The notes under the pieces were generated by a model. It was given only the letters and a program-made list of their open reading frames with translations. It was not told the DNA's origin and searched no databases. From NCBI GenBank assembly GCA_021532125.1, contig JADYUX010000001.1, forward strand, positions 372,001-436,000: a stretch of 64,000 nucleotides of DNA. Reading direction: 5' to 3'. The DNA is from Arcanobacterium haemolyticum. Lineage in GTDB: Bacteria > Actinomycetota > Actinomycetes > Actinomycetales > Actinomycetaceae. Each line of letters starts with the position of its first letter. Position 1 is the stretch's first letter. Both the position numbers and the translations under genes were made by a program. Shown here piece by piece: positions 19,865 to 28,922 of the stretch.

Positions 19865-20565
19865 CAGTTGTAATCCCTCCGAGTATCCGGCGGCGGGACA
19901 ACCGCTCCCTTGTACTCAACTGGAATACCACCTAGCGGGTAATCCTTACGTTGTGGGTGACCCACCCAGTCGTCCGGCATCGCCGTACGTGTGAGGCCTG
20001 GGTGGTTGTCGAAAACAATGCCCATAAGGTCCCACGCTTCACGCTCTGGCCAGTCGTTGCCGGGGTAGACCGAAACGATAGAGGGGATGTGCGGGTCGGC
20101 ATCGGGGCAGGCAACTTCGAGTGAGACAAGTCGGTTGTGCGTGATCGAGAACAGCGGATAGTAAGCGTGAAGCTCACGATCCTTGTCGTTCGGGTAATTC
20201 ACAGCGGATACGCCAAGGCACATCTCGAAGCGCAGATCTTGATCGTCACGCATATGGGTGGCGACGCGAACGATGTGCTCACGCGCGACGAAGATGACGA
20301 GCTGACCGTTTTCCACAACGACCTTCTCAATCACATCGGATACCGCGAGGCCATCGGCTTCGATGAGCTCGGTGAGGACATCGACGACGTCGTCGAACCA
20401 ACCACCGTATGGGCGCTCGGCGGGGCGCGCCATCACTTCCGTGTGGCGAAGACCAGAGAACCCGGACGTATCGCCCGATCCTTTGACTCCCCACATTCCC
20501 TTGACCTGGCGCATGATTTCCGGGGCTGGCCCGGTAGCGCTGGTCAGTGCGTTATTTTCACTCAC
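19864..20565 (-). CDS. nuoC: NADH-quinone oxidoreductase subunit C
   Basis: The 30-kDa-type connecting subunit. Of 233 residues, the first 70 are an actinobacterial extension. The family signature is seen in [18 protein letters not shown], followed by [17 protein letters not shown]. Its ATG overlaps the nuoB stop by 4 bases. NuoC and NuoD are separate here, unlike the fused form in Escherichia coli. Confidence 0.97.
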   Translation of the reverse strand: MSENNALTSATGPAPEIMRQVKGMWGVKGSGDTSGFSGLRHTEVMARPAERPYGGWFDDVVDVLTELIEADGLAVSDVIEKVVVENGQLVIFVAREHIVRVATHMRDDQDLRFEMCLGVSAVNYPNDKDRELHAYYPLFSITHNRLVSLEVACPDADPHIPSIVSVYPGNDWPEREAWDLMGIVFDNHPGLTRTAMPDDWVGHPQRKDYPLGGIPVEYKGAVVPPPDTRRDYN

Positions 20566-21122
20566 GCGAGCAACCCCTTCATCTCGTGAATGGGCGTAGC
20601 TTCGAGGGCAGCACGCTCGGCAGCGCGGGCAGCCTCAAGGCGACGCTTCTTCGTGATCTTGTGTGAGCCTTGCACCTGCTTACGGAGCTCAAGAACAGCG
20701 TTAATGAGCATCTCGGGGCGAGGCGGGCATCCGGGCAGATAAAGATCGACGGGAACGATGTGATCAGCGCCCTGCACAACTGCGTAGTTGTTAAACATGC
20801 CACCGGTGGAGGCGCACACACCCATCGAGATGACCCACTTGGGATCAGCCATCTGGTCGTAAATATCGCGTACCACGGGCGCCATCTTCTGGCTCACACG
20901 CCCCGAGATGAGCATGAGGTCAGACTGGCGCGGGGATGCACGGAACACCTCCATGCCGAAACGTGACGAATCAAATCGCGGCGTACCGAATGCCATCATC
21001 TCGATAGCGCAGCAGGCCAAGCCCATCGTCACGGGCCACTGCGAGCGCGTCACGCCCCAGTTTGCGACCTGCTCGATGCTTGTGAGCAGGAAGTTCTGCC
21101 CACCGTTATGTTCGTGTGCCAT
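20562..21122 (-). CDS. nuoB: NADH-quinone oxidoreductase subunit B
   Basis: Carries cluster N2, the last cluster before quinone. The motif ACCAIEMM and later Cys residues in GRVSQKMAP and LPGCPPRPE are present. I start it at the ATG at 21122 ([11 protein letters not shown]), which has AGGAGG six bases upstream and leaves an 11-bp gap to nuoA. A start 21 bases further upstream would overlap nuoA and lacks a ribosome site. This gives 186 residues, a normal length. Confidence 0.96.
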   Translation of the reverse strand: MAHEHNGGQNFLLTSIEQVANWGVTRSQWPVTMGLACCAIEMMAFGTPRFDSSRFGMEVFRASPRQSDLMLISGRVSQKMAPVVRDIYDQMADPKWVISMGVCASTGGMFNNYAVVQGADHIVPVDLYLPGCPPRPEMLINAVLELRKQVQGSHKITKKRRLEAARAAERAALEATPIHEMKGLLA

Positions 21123-21133
21123 CTGGTTCCTCC

Positions 21134-21493
21134 TCAGTCCCACTCAAGGCCGCCACGGCGCCATTCGTACACGAAGGGCACCGTAATCAAGAAAATGAAG
21201 ACAAGCATGGCGACCATTCCGAACAAGCCCAGCGCCTTGAAGGAGACTGCCCACGGGTAGAGGAACACCACTTCGATATCGAAGATGATGAACGTCATGG
21301 CCGTTAGGTAGTACTTCACAGGGAATCGGCCTGATCCACTAGCGGTTGGTGTGGCTTCGACGCCGCACTCGTAGTTCTCCAGCTTGACGCGGTTGTAGCG
21401 GTTTGGGCTCAAGATGGCGCTGACAATCAGTCCGGCGAGTGCGAGGAAAACTGCCGCGGCGATCATGACCAACAATGGTGCGTATGCATTCAT
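21134..21493 (-). CDS. nuoA: NADH-quinone oxidoreductase subunit A
   Basis: Small membrane subunit of three helices, first gene of the nuo set. The conserved loop is seen in [20 protein letters not shown], and helix 2 carries [15 protein letters not shown] with its acidic residues. I start it at the ATG at 21493 ([11 protein letters not shown]), preceded by GAGGTGA; this gives 119 residues, the usual size. An in-frame start 24 bases upstream adds a hydrophilic octapeptide and is less likely. Confidence 0.95.
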   Translation of the reverse strand: MNAYAPLLVMIAAAVFLALAGLIVSAILSPNRYNRVKLENYECGVEATPTASGSGRFPVKYYLTAMTFIIFDIEVVFLYPWAVSFKALGLFGMVAMLVFIFLITVPFVYEWRRGGLEWD

Positions 21494-21520
21494 CGGGTCT
21501 TCACCTCTTCCTTCCAATGT

Positions 21521-21534
21521 TCAAGCATGCTTGA
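21521..21534. promoter_or_regulatory. 14-bp perfect palindrome upstream of nuoA
   Basis: TCAAGCATGCTTGA is a perfect palindrome centred about 34 bp before the nuoA start, in the 115-bp gap between menJ and nuoA. Its position fits an operator for the nuo operon. No matching copy was noticed elsewhere in the window, and the regulator is unknown. Confidence 0.35.
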
Positions 21535-21608
21535 TTCGTGTAACGCGCGTGATGTTGGTGGGCGTTGTCGGTTCGCGTCCGTTGCGACGACGAGCGCCGG
21601 AAGTGTTG

Positions 21609-22871
21609 TCATGCTCGTGGCACCGCCTTCGCTAGTGTGGCGATGAGGCGATCCATCCAGTCTCCCCCGCGCCTGTCGTAACAGTCGGAGAGGAGCTTCA
21701 TGACAAAACGCATGAGAGTTGGCCGTGGTAGGCCGTATTTGACGCACAGATGCATAATCTCTGGGCGTTCGATGAGGGCGGCAAAGATGCGCCCCATGGA
21801 GTAATACCCACCAAGTTCTTCTTCGAGCATGGCTGGGTAGCGGGAGAGCGCAGCTTCCTGAGCGGTGAGTGTGCGGCGCGCTTTGGCTTGAACGATTGCG
21901 TCGGCTGCGAAACGGCCCGCTTGGAGGGCGTAGGCGATGCCCTCACCGTTGAATGGTGAGACCATTCCTCCGGCGTCTCCGACGAGGAGCAAGCCGTCGG
22001 CATAGTGCGGTTTGCGATTAAAGGCCATGGGGAGTGCAGCTCCGCGAAGCTGGCCTTCCTGGTTCTCTGGAGTGAATTCCCATTCGTCGGGAACATTCTT
22101 CATCCACACCGAGAACATCTTGCGGTAGTCGAGCCCGGTGGGTTCGGCAGTTGACGATAGGGAGCCAAGGCCGACGTTGACGAGCCCATCCCCGACCGGG
22201 AAGATCCATCCGTATCCTGGCATGAGGTCGGACTTGTGCGGCTCGCCCTCCCACAGCTCAAGGTGGGATTCCATCATGGTGTCGAGGGCGCGGGGCGAGC
22301 GGAAGTAGGTGCGGTAAGCGACCCCCATCGGTCGCTTCATGTCTTTTTCGCGGCCGATGGACGTGGCGAGGCGAGCTGAGACTCCCCCAGCGTCGACGAC
22401 GTAGCGGGCACGGTATTCGTCGCCCTTGCTCTTATCCCCGCGAGTGCGCGCTGTTACCCCGATAATTCGGCCTGTGCGTTCGTCGCGGATGGCGCCGGTG
22501 ACGGTTGTGTTTTCTTGGATGCGGGCACCGGCTTCTCGCGCTTTGGCGATCAAGATCTCGTCGAGTTTGTGACGTGGGCTGGCCAGACCGTAGTTAGGCA
22601 TGGAGGTCAGTTCGGGCCACGGGACTTCGATACAGTGTCCGCCACCGTAGGTGCGCAGACCGTAGTTGCGTGTCCAGCCTGTCGTGTCGATTCCCATGCG
22701 GATGAGTTCGGCAACCGCTCGTGGTGTGAGGCCGTCGCCGCAGATTTTATCGCGGGGAAATGATGCTTTTTCGATGACGAGAACATCGACACCTGCGCGT
22801 GCGAGATAGTGAGCGGTCGAGGCGCCCGCAGGGCCTCCACCTACCACGATGACGTCTGCTGCTTGCGTCAT
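21609..22871 (-). CDS. menJ: Geranylgeranyl reductase family flavoprotein, probable menaquinone reductase MenJ
   Basis: FAD-dependent reductase that probably saturates one double bond of the menaquinone side chain, as MenJ does in Mycobacterium. The N-terminal dinucleotide fold shows VIVVGGGPAGAS (7-18). The second FAD motif is GLLLVGDAGGMVSPFNGEGI. I start at the ATG at 22871, which has GGGAGG just upstream, giving 420 residues; in-frame sequence further upstream does not look coding. Location between menG and the nuo operon supports a quinone substrate, but archaeal-type lipid reductases share this fold, so the substrate is inferred. Confidence 0.85.
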   Translation of the reverse strand: MTQAADVIVVGGGPAGASTAHYLARAGVDVLVIEKASFPRDKICGDGLTPRAVAELIRMGIDTTGWTRNYGLRTYGGGHCIEVPWPELTSMPNYGLASPRHKLDEILIAKAREAGARIQENTTVTGAIRDERTGRIIGVTARTRGDKSKGDEYRARYVVDAGGVSARLATSIGREKDMKRPMGVAYRTYFRSPRALDTMMESHLELWEGEPHKSDLMPGYGWIFPVGDGLVNVGLGSLSSTAEPTGLDYRKMFSVWMKNVPDEWEFTPENQEGQLRGAALPMAFNRKPHYADGLLLVGDAGGMVSPFNGEGIAYALQAGRFAADAIVQAKARRTLTAQEAALSRYPAMLEEELGGYYSMGRIFAALIERPEIMHLCVKYGLPRPTLMRFVMKLLSDCYDRRGGDWMDRLIATLAKAVPRA

Positions 22872-23108
22872 GTGGCCTCCCTTTCTCGCATGAGGACGAA
22901 TTGAACACAGCGGTGTCAAAGCACCCGTCCCATCCTACGCGCAGTTGGAGGCGATATTAAACCAAAAGGCACCCAAATAATACAAGGGTTTTGTTACCTA
23001 ATTCTGGCCGTTGGGAAAGATTGCGCCAGGCTCATTATCGTGCGAACGAAGATTCAGGAAGCCGGAAAAAATACATGTCTCCCCAGCTCAGAGGAGCACT
23101 CAGGCAAC

Positions 23109-23804
23109 CTACGGGCGAGTAGCGCGGTGAATCGCGACGATGCCACCCGAGAGGTTCCGGTATTCCACCTTGCGCCATCCGGCATCTTGAATAAGAAGGG
23201 CGAGATCTTCCTGAGCCGGCCATGCGAGGATCGATTCGGTGAGGTAGTCGTAGGCCTCGTCATCTGACGAAAAGAGTGCGCTGACGGCCGGCATAACCGT
23301 TCCGAGGTAGAAGCGGTAGAGCTCGCGAAATGGCTTCCACGTGGGGGTCGAGAATTCGGCGACGACGAGCTTTCCCCCCGGCTTGACGACACGCATCATT
23401 TCTTCGAGTGCCCGCTTAGTGTCTTCCACGTTGCGCAGACCGTACGAAATCGTTGCGACGTCAAACGATTCGTCATCGAAAGGAAGGTTGAGGGCATCCG
23501 CCTCTACGAACGTCAATTCCGGGTGACGGCGCTTTCCTTCAGCAATCATGCCCGCGGAGAAGTCGGAGGCGATGACTTCGGCTCCCCGGCTTGCATATGC
23601 GGCAGATGACGTTCCCGTGCCTGCCGCCACGTCAAGCACCTTGAGGCCTGGACGAGCGTCGACGGCATGCGCCATTGCTTCACGCCACACGCGCACCTGG
23701 CCGAGCGAGGTGAGATCATTCGTCAGATCGTAGCGCGCCGCCACCTGGTCGAACATGTGGGCGACATCGGAGGACTTCTTAGAGAGGGTTGCACGTGCAC
23801 TCAT
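23109..23804 (-). CDS. menG: Demethylmenaquinone methyltransferase
   Basis: SAM-dependent C-methyltransferase that completes menaquinone (MenG/UbiE family). Motif I VLDVAAGTGT lies at 57-66, the acidic ribose-binding residue in VIASDFS follows, and the family signature ISYGLRNV is visible in the middle. The 231 residues match the family length. It heads the minus-strand respiratory block, 237 bp upstream of menJ, and is divergent from menB. Confidence 0.94.
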   Translation of the reverse strand: MSARATLSKKSSDVAHMFDQVAARYDLTNDLTSLGQVRVWREAMAHAVDARPGLKVLDVAAGTGTSSAAYASRGAEVIASDFSAGMIAEGKRRHPELTFVEADALNLPFDDESFDVATISYGLRNVEDTKRALEEMMRVVKPGGKLVVAEFSTPTWKPFRELYRFYLGTVMPAVSALFSSDDEAYDYLTESILAWPAQEDLALLIQDAGWRKVEYRNLSGGIVAIHRATRP

Positions 23805-24222
23805 AGGGGCAATTCAACCATGCGTGAATAAAAGTTGGGCATAAGCGCACGATAGGCCCTACCACTTTCCTGTGGTCTGTGAGAGACAACACTACAGCGG
23901 AGATGCCGTGACTCATACGCCGCATGGCTACCCACGCTAATCGTTGGCTTCAGCCCTCACCTCAGCGAACTCGGTGTACGCCCCTTTGCCGGATACACCT
24001 TGTCGGTTCCGCGGCGCAGCACGCTGAAGGAGTCGCCTGGTTTATTCCCCTCCTCACCCTCATGTTCGTGGCGCTCCTGTGCGCGCACTGGTCACAAGTT
24101 CGAGGTCAGGTGGCAAGTACAAACAAACATCCAAGCCGCCCCTCCCTCGTCGCCTCATTCCCCGCCGTCGCCCCCTCCGGATTCTGCGTGAACTCGCAAG
24201 GGGAGCGTCTAAAGTAGTCCCC
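23805..24222. other. 418-bp divergent gap between menG and menB
   Basis: It must contain promoters for menG (minus) and menB (plus). Several unconvincing short frames cross it; one plus-strand frame of 97 codons ends 5 bp before menB but has no good ribosome site and no family resemblance. I see no riboswitch I can name and no strong hairpin. Confidence 0.45.
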
Positions 24223-25173
24223 ATGACGACTCCACTGCCCCGCACTGTTTCTCATCTTTTCCGGCCCGAGCTTTGGCGCGATATCGACGGAGCCACGTTC
24301 TCCGACATCACCTATCATCGCGGGGTTCGTCGTTACATTGACGACGAAGGGGTTGCTCAGGAAGTGGATCTTCCGGTAGTTCGTATCGCCTTCGATAGGC
24401 CAGAGGTACGCAACGCCTTCCGCCCAGAAACTGTCGACGAGCTTTACCGCGCTCTCGACCACGCTCGCCTGACAAGCGACGTTGGCACGGTGATCTTGAC
24501 AGGCAACGGGCCGTCTCCGAAAGATGGCGGCTGGGCCTTCTGCTCAGGCGGGGATCAACGCGTGCGCGGGCGCGACGGATACAAGTACGCGTCGGGAGAA
24601 AGCGTCGATCCCTCGCGCGCCGGGCGTCTTCACATCCTTGAAGTACAACGCCTCATCCGCTCGATGCCCAAGGTCGTTATCGCCGCGATCCCAGGCTGGG
24701 CGACCGGAGGCGGACACTCACTCGAAGTCGTCTGCGATCTAGCCATCGCCTCCCGCGAGCACGCTAAGTTCATGCAGGTGGATGCCAACGTCGGCTCGTT
24801 CGATGCGGGCTACGGTGCCCAACTTCTCGCACGACAGGTTGGCGATCGTCGTGCGCGTGAAATCTTCATGCTCGCCCGCGAGTACTCGGCCGACCAGGCA
24901 GAAGCGTGGGGAGCAATCAATGAGGCCGTTCCACACGAGGAACTAGAAGATCGCGCACTCGAATACGCGCGTATTATCTCGACGAAGTCCCCCCAAGCGA
25001 TCCGGATGCTCAAGTTCTCCTTCAATGCTTTAGACGACGGCATCGCGGGAATGCAGGCCTTCGCCGGTGAGGCAACGCGCCTCGCCTACATGACCGACGA
25101 AGCACGTGAAGGGCGCGATGCCTTCTTGGAGAGGCGCTCCCCCGACTGGACCGGCTTCCCCTACTACGTCTGA
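24223..25173 (+). CDS. menB: 1,4-dihydroxy-2-naphthoyl-CoA synthase
   Basis: Crotonase-fold enzyme that cyclises o-succinylbenzoyl-CoA to the naphthoyl-CoA in menaquinone synthesis. The ATG at 24223 begins MTTPLPRTVSHLFRPELW; the longer upstream reading is basic and unlike MenB. Seen are FCSGGDQR (107-114) and the following substrate loop, GGGHSLEVVCDLAIAS (162-177), and GSFDAGYG (191-198) with the catalytic Asp. The 316 residues fit the long actinobacterial form. It starts the plus-strand menB-menE-menA set, 9 bp before menE. Confidence 0.95.
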   Translation: MTTPLPRTVSHLFRPELWRDIDGATFSDITYHRGVRRYIDDEGVAQEVDLPVVRIAFDRPEVRNAFRPETVDELYRALDHARLTSDVGTVILTGNGPSPKDGGWAFCSGGDQRVRGRDGYKYASGESVDPSRAGRLHILEVQRLIRSMPKVVIAAIPGWATGGGHSLEVVCDLAIASREHAKFMQVDANVGSFDAGYGAQLLARQVGDRRAREIFMLAREYSADQAEAWGAINEAVPHEELEDRALEYARIISTKSPQAIRMLKFSFNALDDGIAGMQAFAGEATRLAYMTDEAREGRDAFLERRSPDWTGFPYYV

Positions 25174-25182
25174 GGTTGCGCA

Positions 25183-26337
25183 ATGCCCTCTCAGACACAC
25201 GACGAGTACTCCCCTCGTGACGGCGTCGTCGCGGCTTCGCCGTCGTCGTTGGATGAAGCTGTTGCACTAGCCCACACATTCCTCAACGGCACCTCCCTCG
25301 TTCTCGAAGCGGAGAGCCCTCAGCTTCGAGAAGAACTGTCGCACAGACCAGTGCTACAGGAACCCGTACTTTTCATGCGTACCTCGGGCACGACGAGCGG
25401 CACCGGGAAAGTCGTCGTCCTTCCCCAGAACTCTCTCCTGGCCTCAGCACACGCAACCGAGCAGGCCCTGGGCGGGCCAGGCCGTTGGGCCACATGCCTA
25501 CCCACGAATCATATTGCTGGTTTCCACACCGTCTTCCGCTCACTCCTAGCAGGGTATGAACCTTACGGTGCTGGCCGTGGCCGCCCAACCGATATTGCCG
25601 CTGCTGCCAAAGCTGCCCGCTCAATGCCTGGCGAGCGCTTCTACATCTCCCTCGTCCCCACACAGCTTCAGCGCCTCCTCGATTCGCCATATGCGCAGGC
25701 TGCTCGCGAGTTTGACGCGATTCTCGTGGGCGGAGCAGCATCCTCCGATTCTCTCCTTCGCCGCGCTCACGAAGCAGGCTTGGCGATCTGGACAACATAC
25801 GGAATGACTGAAACCGCTGGCGGCTGCGTCTACAACGGCCTACCCATCGGTGATACACGGGTGAGTATCGACGATGCCGGGCGCATCCATATCGCCGGCC
25901 CCACACTGGCATGGGGCTACGTGGGTTCGTCGCCATTTGGCGGGGAATTGACGACGAACGATGTCGGAGGGTGGGTAGACGGGCGCCTTGAGGTGCTTGG
26001 CCGTATCGACGATGCGATCACCACCGGAGGAATGACAATTCACCCCGCAATTATCGAAGCCGCTGCACGCGAGCTTGGCGTGACAGGATTCGTCGTCGGT
26101 ATTCCTGACGACGAGTGGGGCGAGTCCGCCGTCCTCATCCTCGCTGAGGAAACTGAACCTCGTGGAAAGATCCGCGAAGGGCTCGCTGCCCGTCTGGATA
26201 GGACGTACATTCCCCGTTACGTCGTCTCACTCTCCGATCTCAACCTCACGGAGATCCCCATGAACGCAACGGGCAAAGTCATGCGACGTTCCCTCAAGGA
26301 GGCGGCACTCGCCTGGTCGCAACGCCTCTCGGCGTAA
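25183..26337 (+). CDS. menE: o-Succinylbenzoate-CoA ligase
   Basis: AMP-forming ligase that makes o-succinylbenzoyl-CoA, the substrate of MenB. The 384 residues are short for the superfamily but normal for actinobacterial MenE. Visible motifs: P-loop TSGTTSGTGK (67-76), TTYGMTETAGG, GRIDDAITTGGMTIHP hinge region, and the catalytic Lys in NATGKVMRRS near the C-terminus. It follows menB by 9 bp. Confidence 0.93.
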   Translation: MPSQTHDEYSPRDGVVAASPSSLDEAVALAHTFLNGTSLVLEAESPQLREELSHRPVLQEPVLFMRTSGTTSGTGKVVVLPQNSLLASAHATEQALGGPGRWATCLPTNHIAGFHTVFRSLLAGYEPYGAGRGRPTDIAAAAKAARSMPGERFYISLVPTQLQRLLDSPYAQAAREFDAILVGGAASSDSLLRRAHEAGLAIWTTYGMTETAGGCVYNGLPIGDTRVSIDDAGRIHIAGPTLAWGYVGSSPFGGELTTNDVGGWVDGRLEVLGRIDDAITTGGMTIHPAIIEAAARELGVTGFVVGIPDDEWGESAVLILAEETEPRGKIREGLAARLDRTYIPRYVVSLSDLNLTEIPMNATGKVMRRSLKEAALAWSQRLSA

Positions 26338-26349
26338 GACCCAACGTAT

Positions 26350-26378
26350 TTGGCGCTAGTCGCTCAGAGTTCTAGTAT
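26350..26378 (+). promoter_or_regulatory. Promoter for a probably leaderless menA transcript
   Basis: TTGGCG at 26350-26355 and TAGTAT at 26373-26378 are separated by 17 bp. The GTG of menA starts 8 bases after the -10 element, where transcription itself should begin, and no ribosome site precedes it. Confidence 0.55.
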
Positions 26379-26386
26379 CAATTGGC

Positions 26387-27268
26387 GTGGCACACGTAAG
26401 CGATTGGATCGAAGGGGCTCGGCCTCGCACACTACCCGCGAGCCTTGCACCCGTCATTGCTGGGACAGGTATCGCCCTTGGAATGGGCGAGGCGCACACA
26501 CTGCGCGCACTTCTCGCGGCTCTTGTCGCTCTCCTCTTCCAAGTTGGTGTCAATTACTCCAATGACTACTCAGACGGCATCCGCGGCACCGACGACTTTC
26601 GTACCGGCCCTGCGCGTCTGACAGGTGGGGGTAAAGCGTCACCTCGCACAGTCAAACTCGCTGCCTTCATCTTCTTCGGTTTAGGGTGTGCAGCTGGACT
26701 CATTCTCGTCGCCGTGTCGGAAACGTGGTGGTTGATCGGAGCTGGCGCCCTCGCCGTCGTGGCTGCGTGGTACTACACCGGAGGAAAGCATCCCTACGGT
26801 TACATGGGCCTTGGTGAAGTTTTCGTCTTCGTATTCTTTGGCCTCATGGCTACTGCCGGCACGACATACACTCAGGCTCTCTCCGTGCCGACACAGGGAT
26901 GGATCGTAGCGTGCGCTATCGGCTTGATTGCCTGCGCCATCCTCATGGTCAATAACATCCGAGATATACCCACGGATCGTGAATCAGGCAAGATGACCCT
27001 CGCTGTTCGCCTTGGAGATCGTGCCGCACGGGCTGGCTACGCCATCATGATGCTCCTCCCCTTCGTGCTACTTCTTCCCCTTGCCTCATCTCTCGCGCCG
27101 TGGAGCTTCCTGTTCTTCCTTCCTGCAGCGGCCCTTGCGCTTCGTTGCTGCACCATTGTCATTCGACCCGCGACAACGGGCCGCGCACTCATCCCAGCCT
27201 TGCGTGATACCGGCTTCGTCGAACTCGCCTACGCCATCGCCTTGTTCCTCGCCTACGCGCTGAGCTAA
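26387..27268 (+). CDS. menA: 1,4-dihydroxy-2-naphthoate polyprenyltransferase
   Basis: Integral membrane UbiA-family enzyme that attaches the polyprenyl tail to dihydroxynaphthoate. Two Asp-rich motifs are visible: NYSNDYSDGIRGTDD (56-70) and NNIRDIPTDRESGK (near 189-202). It has about eight membrane helices in 293 residues. The GTG start directly follows a -10-like element, consistent with leaderless translation. It is 49 bp after menE, with its own promoter. Confidence 0.94.
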   Translation: MAHVSDWIEGARPRTLPASLAPVIAGTGIALGMGEAHTLRALLAALVALLFQVGVNYSNDYSDGIRGTDDFRTGPARLTGGGKASPRTVKLAAFIFFGLGCAAGLILVAVSETWWLIGAGALAVVAAWYYTGGKHPYGYMGLGEVFVFVFFGLMATAGTTYTQALSVPTQGWIVACAIGLIACAILMVNNIRDIPTDRESGKMTLAVRLGDRAARAGYAIMMLLPFVLLLPLASSLAPWSFLFFLPAAALALRCCTIVIRPATTGRALIPALRDTGFVELAYAIALFLAYALS

Positions 27269-27306
27269 CTCACCAGCCTCCACAACTCAGCGTGAGAGCG
27301 GTGGAT

Positions 27307-27312
27307 TAGACT
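27307..27312 (+). promoter_or_regulatory. -10 element of a probably leaderless gene
   Basis: TAGACT lies 6 bases before the ATG at 27319, and no Shine-Dalgarno sequence is present. No clear -35 was found. Confidence 0.4.
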
Positions 27313-27318
27313 ACTCCT

Positions 27319-27684
27319 ATGGCACGAATCGCAATTGCCATCGTCGTGGTGGCCGTATGGATCTACGCAATCATTGATTGCGCACGAACCGATCGCTCAG
27401 CTATGCCCGGACGCCTCGCCAAGGCGGCATGGCTCGCCCTCACGATATTTCTTCCTATTCTTGGCTCTTTTATTTGGCTGTACTTTTCGTTCAGGATCAA
27501 GCACCCCAACGGCTTGGGGAACACCTTTATCACTTTCCCCGGCGCGAATACCGCACGCCCCAAAGAAAAAGCTCCCGACGACGACCCAGAGTTTCTTGCG
27601 CGCCTCGATGCCGAGTTACGTTTCCAAGAATGGGAACGCAAACAACGCGAGCATGAACAGAACAAAAAAGAAGACCCTGAGTAA
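27319..27684 (+). CDS. Small PLDc_N-type membrane protein
   Basis: A 121-residue protein with two membrane segments in its first 60 residues (near 4-17 and 34-56) separated by the short loop around DCARTDRSAMPGR. This is the pattern of the phospholipase D-nuclease N-terminal (PLDc_N) domain that also anchors cardiolipin synthases. The rest is a hydrophilic, Lys/Glu-rich cytoplasmic tail. No catalytic HKD motif is present, so it is not itself a phospholipase. Function unknown. It follows menA by 50 bp but seems to have its own promoter. Confidence 0.8.
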   Translation: MARIAIAIVVVAVWIYAIIDCARTDRSAMPGRLAKAAWLALTIFLPILGSFIWLYFSFRIKHPNGLGNTFITFPGANTARPKEKAPDDDPEFLARLDAELRFQEWERKQREHEQNKKEDPE

Positions 27685-27701
27685 AATCCCAGAACTGCTT
27701 T

Positions 27702-27731
27702 GAAGGGGAGCCACAATTGTGGCTCCCCTTC
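27702..27731. terminator. Bidirectional terminator between convergent genes
   Basis: A perfect 30-base palindrome, GAAGGGGAGCCACAA followed by its complement, sits between the PLDc_N gene and the histidine phosphatase gene, which converge here. A symmetrical stem of at least 13 bp can form on either strand. Confidence 0.88.
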
Positions 27732-27754
27732 TCAATACTCAACGCTAAGCGAGA

Positions 27755-28426
27755 CTATTCTCCCGCATTCTCCGCAGCCGCCGACGTGCCCGGCGTGACA
27801 TCACGAGCATGGTCTAGCAAGTGCGCCGCAGGTTCGTTGTACGTCACCGAGATAAGCTGACGCCCAACAAACGTGAGCGATGTGAGCGAGCACAGTGAGC
27901 ACTCGCGCCGGCGCGGATCGTGAGCGAGGGACTTTCGCTCAACAAAGCGCCTCATCGTCCAGATAGGTAACTGGTGAGAGACGAGCACCGCCTCCCCACC
28001 CTCCGCCAAGGCGAGGGCTCGGCGCACCGCACCAGACATGCGCTCGACAATATCGGTGTACGGTTCCCCCCACGAGGGCTCGCACGGATTGATGTACCAC
28101 GACCAAAAGCGCGGATGCGCCAAAATAAGGCGGTTGCGGTTGACGTTAATACCCTCAAATTTGTTGCCAGCCTCGATGAGGCGTTCGTCGGACAGGATCG
28201 GCACACCGGCAACCTGTGCAGTCGGCTCGGCTGTCTCCTGTGCTCGCTCTAGTGGCGACGCGAGAACGGCGCGAACATCACGCCCGACAAAATACTGTCC
28301 GACGGCCTGTGCCATCGAGTGCCCAAGCTCCGTGAGATGGAAACCAGGCTGGCGCCCATAGAGTTCACCAGAGGGGTTATCGACTTCACCGTGGCGAAGG
28401 AGATGAATCGTCGTCAGCTCGGACAT
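27755..28426 (-). CDS. Histidine phosphatase family protein
   Basis: Phosphoglycerate-mutase-like phosphatase. The N-terminal catalytic motif LLRHGEVD has its phospho-acceptor His at residue 12, and the second His is in VLVSHQLPIW. I start at the ATG at 28426 (MSELTTIHLLRHG), which has GGAAGGG just upstream; this gives 223 residues. The coding region overlaps the end of the MarR gene by about 41 bases, so the two are co-expressed. Substrate unknown. Confidence 0.87.
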   Translation of the reverse strand: MSELTTIHLLRHGEVDNPSGELYGRQPGFHLTELGHSMAQAVGQYFVGRDVRAVLASPLERAQETAEPTAQVAGVPILSDERLIEAGNKFEGINVNRNRLILAHPRFWSWYINPCEPSWGEPYTDIVERMSGAVRRALALAEGGEAVLVSHQLPIWTMRRFVERKSLAHDPRRRECSLCSLTSLTFVGRQLISVTYNEPAAHLLDHARDVTPGTSAAAENAGE

Positions 28427-28922
28427 TAGCGCCCTTCCCATGAGCTGCGTCAGAATCCGGAAGCGACGCAGCGTTCTCTTTGAGCAGCTCAGCGAATATC
28501 ACGTTGAGCTCCCCAACTTGCTCGTGCCCCAGCTTATCGATCAAATGCCGACGAACGGAACTGACATGCACCGGTTCGCAGTTTCGCAAGATCTGCGCTC
28601 CCTTCGGCGTCAGTTCACAATTCACACCTCGACGGTCAAGGGGATCTGTCGTGCGGCGAACGAATCCGCGGGTTTCAAGCCGCCGAACTGTATGGGTCAA
28701 ACGGGAACGGGAATGAACGACGCTATCCGCAATAGTCGACATTCTTAGGGAATTCTCTGGAGATTCCGACAATAAAGCAAGAATCTCGTAATCGTTGAGC
28801 GTTATATTTGCCGCGTCAACGAGATCTCGATTCAGGGCATGAAAAAGGAGTAAAGAACCTCGCATAAAAGACCGCCATGCCGATTCCTCAACAGGAGTGA
28901 GTCGGTGGTCGCTGTCAGCCAT
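28386..28922 (-). CDS. MarR family transcriptional regulator
   Basis: Winged-helix repressor of 178 residues starting at the ATG at 28922 (MADSDHRLTPVEESAW). The DNA-binding region is the segment with LNDYEILALLSESPENSLRM, then SRSRLTHTVRRLETRGFV and the wing RTTDPLDRRGV. No obvious redox Cys. It is the first gene of a pair with the histidine phosphatase. Its upstream region is very AT-rich and carries two ATATGTT repeats (28971-28977, 28979-28985), a possible autoregulatory site. Confidence 0.9.
   Translation of the reverse strand: MADSDHRLTPVEESAWRSFMRGSLLLFHALNRDLVDAANITLNDYEILALLSESPENSLRMSTIADSVVHSRSRLTHTVRRLETRGFVRRTTDPLDRRGVNCELTPKGAQILRNCEPVHVSSVRRHLIDKLGHEQVGELNVIFAELLKENAASLPDSDAAHGKGANVRADDDSSPSPR

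Noticed and set aside
4745-21186. Many plus-strand open frames of 100-300 codons opposite the nuo genes
   Set aside because: They are compositional shadows with low-complexity Arg/Asp/Glu/Ser-rich translations and no ribosome sites.
23924-24217. 97-codon plus-strand frame just before menB
   Set aside because: No ribosome site and no recognisable domain; its only hydrophobic stretch is short, and the menB start does not depend on it.
24079-24222. Longer N-terminus for MenB
   Set aside because: The 48 extra residues are Arg/Pro/Ser-rich and unlike MenB, whose conserved sequence begins at the ATG at 24223.
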